A DNA stretch of 64,000 nt from Anaerolineales bacterium UBA6055 (GTDB lineage Bacteria > Chloroflexota > Anaerolineae > Aggregatilineales > Phototrophicaceae): contig DIYL01000012.1 of the NCBI GenBank assembly GCA_002428985.1, forward strand, positions 15,708 through 79,707. The letters are read 5' to 3'. Shown here piece after piece: positions 58,947-64,000 of the stretch. The notes under the pieces are model-generated. The model did not search any database and was not told the origin of the DNA. It worked only from the letters and a program-made list of their open reading frames with translations. Numbering within the stretch: the stretch's first letter is position 1; each line of letters begins with the position of its first letter. Both the position numbers and the translations under genes were made by a program.

Positions 58947-61457
58947 TTAACTATAGCGCCCAGTTTGGGTCAGACGAATTTTGCGCACTCGCGCTGTACC
59001 GATGCCCTCTGAATAATATAGACGAATTTGTACCATGTTATTTGTACCTAAATATTGTGTCTGCCCATCAAATTCTAAGATGTCGCCATCGCGGAAGGTG
59101 AACAGATCATATTCGCCTCGTTCCCAGTCATACAACTCAATATTGAGTAACTGCGCATAACCACCCCCACGATCAACTTCAATGATGATTGAATCGACTT
59201 CGTCCATCACAAGTTGCTGTAGTGGGTTAAAGCGAAATTCGACTTCTTGTGTTTCGAAGAGGTTGAAATTATCAGTACCGCCTTCAGTGATACCCTGACG
59301 ATTTAGTGTCATCCATGTGTAATGCTCGGTTGTAAGGACAACTGTTTCTTCAGGTAACACAATATCAACATCTAATTCGATAATATAAAGTGTCGTATCA
59401 ACTGACCGCCAGCCAGCCCCTTCAATCTCAAGATCACGTGCCCACTCGTCATGCCAACCAACAAGATACAAATTATCACTGCGAGACGTGGAATCAAATT
59501 GATCGACCATAAAGCTCGCGAGGAAGGATTGTTCGCGGGCGGATTGTTTTTCGCTGATTGATTGGACTTCTAAGAAGGCACGCGACCGCAAAAAGCGTTC
59601 ACCTTGTACTTCGCGCAGTGACGACCCGCCCTGACCAGAAGCGAAGGGGGATAAGCCCGTTGTAATGGGTGAAATGTGATACTCCAAAACATTGGGTTGA
59701 GCCGGATCATCACCGAGTTCCATTTGTAAGTCAGCGCGGTCTAATGTAACGATGTCATCCGGTACAAAATCTTCCGCCAGCGGATACACAACATTTTGCC
59801 CCAAAATCACAGCATCCCGCAGGGTAATATCGCTATCGTTACGAATCACACCCTGAAAACCACCAATCATACGACCACTCTCTGCTGTATCAAAATCGAG
59901 TGTGACTGTGCCACCAATATCTGGTTTGGGTGCGTGTCCGGTCACGGTGAAGTTTGCAAAAATCCCACCATCAATTGTGAAGTTGTTCGCACCAAATTGG
60001 GTACTCTGATTAATTTCTGTGCCAGTTTGGACAGTATTATTCGCAAAAATACCAGCGACAGGTGCTGCTGAGCTCACACCGAGGAAATAATCTTCAGGGA
60101 CTGCGACCGAATATGTCGCGCGTCGTGGTGATAGAATACCGAGGAATTGATCAATCTTTGCGGTATCCGTATCGCTCCAAGATTGCACGACCGTCGTCCG
60201 GCTGACCACAACCTCCGAACCGCGTAAATTAAAGCCGACTGTCCATGCGATACCAGTAAACACGATAATCACGATAGGGATTGTCACCCAACCCCAGCCA
60301 TTGCGGTTAAACCGTGACAAAATCAGATAGTTGATCGGACCGATGATCGCAATATACAGCGCGAGGAATAAACACAAGGTCTGTATCGGTGGCAATAAAT
60401 CGACGCCGGGTAAGTTGGCGATACCTTCTGCGCCCCATTGCGGTTGTGTGAATCCTTCAATCCAGACAGGTTGTGGTGAACGCGATGACAATAACTGTAG
60501 CCATAACTGCGATAAATTATCCCAGCTTGCGAGTGGTTCTAGTGTCGGGTCAGCAGTCATATAGTCGATGACACCTGCGCCAAGATCACGCCGGATAATT
60601 AAAGGAATATCTTCAGCACTGGCTAAGACTGTTCCTGATTCAGCGACTGTACCTGTCGCGATAATCGTGCGTTCTTCCAAAACCGATTGATTGTCACCGC
60701 TATAAACAGCTAAGGCAGTCAAATCCTCTACGGACTGATTATCGTCGGGTGTGAACGGTAGAATATCAATGAATGCCGCCGCAGTTGTCTGTGCCGATGG
60801 TCCGCCGATTACAACGAGGTGTCCGCCACCTTCAACCCAGCGTTGGATCGCTGCCCGTTGAGCTGTCGCGAGATTTTCACTATCAACATCCAGTAAGACC
60901 ATCATATTGAGGGATTGCAATGCAATCGGATTGTCGGGTACGTTGGTGATGTCCCACAAAGCTTGTTCGGCTTCATATCCGCCGATATGTACTCCCGCAA
61001 GGCTAACCGGTTCAGTATTGGCACCAGTTACCACCGCATACAGTTGATCTTGTTGACGTAGGTCGAGCAAGGTAGCTTCTTGCGAGGCGACGATAAAATC
61101 TTCATCATCAATCAGTTCGACGCGCAAACTGTCGGGGAATGTCCGTGCCTGAATGTTGATGATCTCGACTTTTTCCGCACCAGCGGGTAAATCAATCGGT
61201 GTACTAAAGGCATTACCGACCACAGTACCCGATGTCTCTGGACGAATCACCAAACGTCCGGCGACCGATTCACCATTATTGCGCACCTGCACCCGCACAG
61301 GTGTCCAATCATCAGGACGGAAGAACGAATCAAAGCCGATCTCAATCGACATTTCGATCACATCTTGGAAATTATCCTGTGTCTGTGTGGGGAGCGCGCT
61401 TAGGCTAATAATACAAAGGAGTAACCCTAATATATAACGTAAACGGCGTGTTGCCAT
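58947..61457 (-). CDS. Large secreted/membrane protein of the ABC operon
   Basis: 836 residues. Signal peptide at residues 1-27 (LGLLLCIISLSALPTQTQ). Residues about 30-330 are an extracytoplasmic beta-rich region with a Rossmann-like stretch LVVIGGPSAQTTAAAFID near 215-230. Two membrane helices follow, IQTLCLFLALYIAIIGPINYL (about 358-378) and GWVTIPIVIIVFTGIAWTVGF (about 388-408), then a long C-terminal domain. No named family; the layout recalls GldG/YfkN-like proteins that pair with ABC ATPases. It lies first in an operon with the ATPase and sulfotransferase, suggesting an envelope-processing or export role. Upstream is the divergent recF. Confidence 0.7.
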   Translation of the reverse strand: MATRRLRYILGLLLCIISLSALPTQTQDNFQDVIEMSIEIGFDSFFRPDDWTPVRVQVRNNGESVAGRLVIRPETSGTVVGNAFSTPIDLPAGAEKVEIINIQARTFPDSLRVELIDDEDFIVASQEATLLDLRQQDQLYAVVTGANTEPVSLAGVHIGGYEAEQALWDITNVPDNPIALQSLNMMVLLDVDSENLATAQRAAIQRWVEGGGHLVVIGGPSAQTTAAAFIDILPFTPDDNQSVEDLTALAVYSGDNQSVLEERTIIATGTVAESGTVLASAEDIPLIIRRDLGAGVIDYMTADPTLEPLASWDNLSQLWLQLLSSRSPQPVWIEGFTQPQWGAEGIANLPGVDLLPPIQTLCLFLALYIAIIGPINYLILSRFNRNGWGWVTIPIVIIVFTGIAWTVGFNLRGSEVVVSRTTVVQSWSDTDTAKIDQFLGILSPRRATYSVAVPEDYFLGVSSAAPVAGIFANNTVQTGTEINQSTQFGANNFTIDGGIFANFTVTGHAPKPDIGGTVTLDFDTAESGRMIGGFQGVIRNDSDITLRDAVILGQNVVYPLAEDFVPDDIVTLDRADLQMELGDDPAQPNVLEYHISPITTGLSPFASGQGGSSLREVQGERFLRSRAFLEVQSISEKQSAREQSFLASFMVDQFDSTSRSDNLYLVGWHDEWARDLEIEGAGWRSVDTTLYIIELDVDIVLPEETVVLTTEHYTWMTLNRQGITEGGTDNFNLFETQEVEFRFNPLQQLVMDEVDSIIIEVDRGGGYAQLLNIELYDWERGEYDLFTFRDGDILEFDGQTQYLGTNNMVQIRLYYSEGIGTARVRKIRLTQTGRYS

Positions 61458-61708
61458 GTTATATCCTAAAAATCTGTTTTCTGAATCTGTCGCCTATTGT
61501 ATCACGCTGGAGCATGTTGTCATGTGTCCAATTGCGTTTCGCTTATCTTTTCGCGTAGACTCTATCATTTTGATTGATAACTGGACACAGACATCCAATC
61601 CACCTTCTTAGATATATGCAGTCATGTTAAAATAAAAGGTAGACAAAACGTGGTCAACTCATCTATCCATTGTCTATAAAAATCTACCCGACATACAGAA
61701 AATCACAC

Positions 61709-62923
61709 ATGTATATCAACCATCTCTCGCTGACGAATTTTCGTAATTATGCTCGCCTTGAGCTGAGTTTACCGACCGACAAGCCGATTGTGTTATTCGG
61801 GGATAACGCGCAGGGTAAAACCAGCGTGCTCGAAGCCATCACTTATCTAGCGACCTCCAATTCACCGTATACAACCAGTGACCGCCAGCTGATCCATTGG
61901 CGCACAGATGATGATCCGATTCCGTTTGCGCGGATGTCTGCCGAACTCAGCAATAAAGAGAGCCGTTATCAAAAGCTCGACATCACATTGATGCTCGATA
62001 AATCGGGTGGTGGGTCGCGCTTTAAAAAGGACATCAAGCATAACAACGTCGATAAGCGGGTGATGGATGTCGTCGGCATTTTGAGTATTGTTTTATTTGT
62101 CCCCCAAGATTTATCACTGATCGAAGGTTCACCATCCGACCGCCGTCGCTTCATGAATACGACACTCAAACAAGTCGATGTTGATTATTTGATGGCGTTG
62201 AATGAGTATGAAAAACTCTTGTCACAACGTAACGCCCTGCTCAAACGCATTGCAGAAAAGCGGTCGAGTCCGGCTGAGTTAGAATTTTGGGATGAGCAAC
62301 TGGCGACAAACGGCAGTATCTTGATTGCGGGACGGCAACAATTTTTGCGCGAATTAGAGGTCAAAGCACAAGACACCCATCATGCCCTCACGGGTGGGCG
62401 CGAAACACTCACCCTAAAATATCAACCAAGCATCATTCCAAAATCAGACAACGAAAGCAAACAACTCTCGTTTGACGTACTCGGATTAGACCTCAACCGC
62501 CAACTAACACCCGACCAGATTAAACCACAATATCTTGAGTACCTCATGGCTGAACGGCGCGAGTCGATTCAACGCGGTGTGACACTATCCGGTCCGCATC
62601 GTGATGAACTCCGCATGTTCATCAATGATCGCGACAGTGGGTTATATGGTAGTCGTGGACAGGCGCGAACAGCTGTAATGGCGTTGAAGTTTGCTGAACT
62701 ACAATGGATGCGAGACCGCATCGATGAATATCCACTATTTTTGCTAGATGAAGTAGTCGCAGAGTTGGATAGTAAACGGCGGGCATTTTTGCTGGAGCAG
62801 TTAGATGGTAAAGCGCAAACCCTCGTCACGACGACTGAGCTAGAGATTTTTACGGATTCTTTCTTAGACAATGCACAGGTGTTAAACGTCGTGAATGGTC
62901 AGATTGATACGTCATCAAATTAA
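61709..62923 (+). CDS. recF: DNA replication and repair protein RecF
   Basis: 404 residues from ATG 61709, which begins at the conserved MYINHLSLTNFRNYARLEL. Walker A FGDNAQGKTSVLEAI lies at residues 30-44 and the later signature/Walker B is LFLLDEVVAELDSKRR near residue 348; LSGPHRDEL gives the family's central motif. RecF with RecO and RecR loads RecA on gapped DNA. Its neighbours are not dnaA/dnaN here, so the ancestral recF context is not conserved. The in-frame TTG at 61670 was rejected. The end meets a strong terminator. Confidence 0.96.
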   Translation: MYINHLSLTNFRNYARLELSLPTDKPIVLFGDNAQGKTSVLEAITYLATSNSPYTTSDRQLIHWRTDDDPIPFARMSAELSNKESRYQKLDITLMLDKSGGGSRFKKDIKHNNVDKRVMDVVGILSIVLFVPQDLSLIEGSPSDRRRFMNTTLKQVDVDYLMALNEYEKLLSQRNALLKRIAEKRSSPAELEFWDEQLATNGSILIAGRQQFLRELEVKAQDTHHALTGGRETLTLKYQPSIIPKSDNESKQLSFDVLGLDLNRQLTPDQIKPQYLEYLMAERRESIQRGVTLSGPHRDELRMFINDRDSGLYGSRGQARTAVMALKFAELQWMRDRIDEYPLFLLDEVVAELDSKRRAFLLEQLDGKAQTLVTTTELEIFTDSFLDNAQVLNVVNGQIDTSSN

Positions 62924-62950
62924 AAAGGTGAGCTATAACAGCCCACCTCT
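62921..62950. terminator. Terminator between recF and the permease gene
   Basis: AGGTGAGC (62926-62933), loop TATAACA, GCCCACCT (62941-62948). On the minus strand the stem is followed by TTTTTAAT, so it terminates the permease transcript, and it also lies at the recF end. Its stem resembles those at 17354 and 18237. Confidence 0.85.
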
Positions 62951-62959
62951 TAGAATCAA

Positions 62960-64000
62960 TTACTCACTACGCAATGCAGCAGCGGGTTTTAGACGGCTGA
63001 GTTTAAGCGCAGGATAGATCCCCGCCAATAATGCAGCCACAACTGCCACCAAGAAGGCTTCACCAAATTCACTCGGCAACAGGGTAAATTGCATCGTCCA
63101 GCCGAATGAACGGACGTTAATCACGTAAATCAGAACCAGCGACAACACCATCCCAATCGGCAACGCAAGAATTCCAGCGACCAAGCCCATCAGTCCTGTT
63201 TGGATCAATGTGAAGACAGTCAATTGACGACCTGTCATACCGTTGGCTCGCATCATGCCGTATTCGCGGGTGTGTTCGAGTTGGAGTGCCATCAGTGCCG
63301 ACAAGATGCCGATGAATGCAACTACAGTCGCTAGCAAGCGCAGGGCAATTGTAATTGCAAAGGTGCGGTCAAAGACTTCTAATGCGCCGTTCCGTAGGCT
63401 CTCGTTATCTTGCACGATGAGATCATAGTCAGCGAGGGCAGTACGTAGGTCATTAATCATCGCTTCTGAATCAACGGAATCTTCCAGCATCAAGCCGACC
63501 GATGTGATAAACGGATCATCAAAGTATTGGTCATAGGTCTCACGCGACATATAAACCGTGCCTTGATCGGTGCTGTAATCATAGAAGACGCCAAAGATTT
63601 CAAAGGTTTGTACACCTGTATCGGTCTGTAATGTGATCGTATTATTCTCTTCGGTGATGCCACGGCGGAACGCAAACGGCTCACTGACCATGACTTTGCC
63701 TTCGTTCAGAATATTTTGGTGTTCGCCTGCGGGTACAGTTGTCCATTTAAAACGACGATTTTCACCCGCAATATCGAAGCTACTCGCCAACACATTCACG
63801 GGAAGCATATCGGGGAAGTCTGGTGATGGTGCGCTAACCGACCGTGCTGATGAATATGTGATAACACCCTCAGTATTTTCGATAATTTCAAGAATCGCAG
63901 GGTCAACATCAACACTGGAATTATTGGCTGTCAATAATGGCGGGCTGATGAAAATTTGTGCACCGAGCGAATTACCGAGCCAATCGGAAACTGTCGTACG
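62960..64000 (-). CDS. FtsX/MacB-type ABC permease, 5' end outside the window
   Basis: The reading frame is open to the window edge (no start seen in 347 codons), so only the C-terminal part is present. It shows an extracytoplasmic region with ENTEGVITYSSARS and a C-terminal membrane block: ITIALRLLATVVAFIGILSALMALQLE, FTLIQTGLMGLVAGILALPIGMVLSLVLIYVINV and AFLVAVVAALLAGIYPALKLSRLKPAAALR, the classic FtsX domain end. Such permeases pair with an ATPase (MacB/LolCDE-like) to move lipoproteins or peptides. The window's ABC ATPase belongs to a separate operon, so its partner is probably beyond the edge. Confidence 0.88.
   Translation of the reverse strand, partial: RTTVSDWLGNSLGAQIFISPPLLTANNSSVDVDPAILEIIENTEGVITYSSARSVSAPSPDFPDMLPVNVLASSFDIAGENRRFKWTTVPAGEHQNILNEGKVMVSEPFAFRRGITEENNTITLQTDTGVQTFEIFGVFYDYSTDQGTVYMSRETYDQYFDDPFITSVGLMLEDSVDSEAMINDLRTALADYDLIVQDNESLRNGALEVFDRTFAITIALRLLATVVAFIGILSALMALQLEHTREYGMMRANGMTGRQLTVFTLIQTGLMGLVAGILALPIGMVLSLVLIYVINVRSFGWTMQFTLLPSEFGEAFLVAVVAALLAGIYPALKLSRLKPAAALRSE

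Noticed and set aside
1..64000. A genome-wide stop-codon reassignment to explain both interrupted frames
   Set aside because: Many intact genes here end in TGA or TAG as normal stops, so neither codon is reassigned; local mutation or error is simpler.

Overview
The window is 64 kb of a bacterial chromosome of roughly 45-50% GC with short intergenic gaps and genes on both strands. The best guess is a member of the Chloroflexota (Anaerolineae-like). This is inferred from a lipoprotein with a Thr/Pro-rich linker, a deazaflavin (F420)-type reductase, many secreted proteins with simple signal peptides, a DUF4139 protein, an orphan oligopeptide-binding protein and the general gene mix. No rRNA, tRNA or CRISPR array was seen, and no intact transposase. 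Housekeeping anchors are maf (789-1394), recA (27463-28551), an sbcC-like gene (47184-49736) and recF (61709-62923).

Layout. 1-5 kb: an AT-rich unknown membrane protein, Maf, an anchored TIM-barrel-like protein, GNAT, TPR proteins and an F420-type reductase. 5.2-6.1 kb: a small P-loop kinase gene enclosed by two near-perfect 62-bp inverted repeats, apparently a mobile cassette. 6.1-13.1 kb: a tiny membrane ORF with an in-frame TGA, a GlmU-like sugar nucleotidyltransferase, a sulfatase, a polyprenol-phosphate mannosyltransferase-like GT2, a secreted hydrolase and a peptide-binding protein. 13.2-17.3 kb: a gene-free stretch with hairpins, then a large STAND NTPase (DUF4062, NB-ARC-like ATPase, AT-rich TPR sensor) with a small upstream partner; this is the best candidate defence or conflict module. 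17.3-29.4 kb: VOC/AraC pair, DoxX, a fused iron-sulfur/molybdopterin oxidoreductase, aldo-keto reductase, membrane ferredoxin, P450, NAD-dependent epimerase, TetR, recA and an esterase.

29.4-40.3 kb: lipoprotein, STAS-like protein, YceI, Doc/Fic, DUF433, LRR protein, a secreted three-repeat protein, DUF4139 protein and SDR. These are followed by an eroded island (serine-recombinase remnant, MazG-like gene, orphan short ORF) and another epimerase. 40.6-43.5 kb: an apparent operon of TetR regulator, ABC exporter membrane domain without an ATPase, Rieske oxygenase and small membrane protein, with a perfect dyad upstream. 43.7-57 kb: HEAT protein, DUF1917-like protein, an alpha/beta hydrolase lacking its nucleophile, methyltransferase, SbcC, a flavin disulfide reductase, two single-domain response regulators lacking the conserved Lys, a PAP2-like protein, an amidohydrolase lacking HxH, Nudix, DUF4406 and DeoR. 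57-64 kb: an operon of large membrane protein, ABC ATPase and a sulfotransferase interrupted by one amber codon, then recF and an FtsX-type permease cut by the window edge.

Most genes look like ordinary accessory metabolism with local regulators. The items most worth attention are the inverted-repeat kinase cassette, the STAND module with its compositionally distinct sensor region, the tetR-ABC-Rieske operon, and the two reading frames broken by single stop codons (tiny ORF and sulfotransferase). All family assignments rest on motif recognition only; no searches were run.
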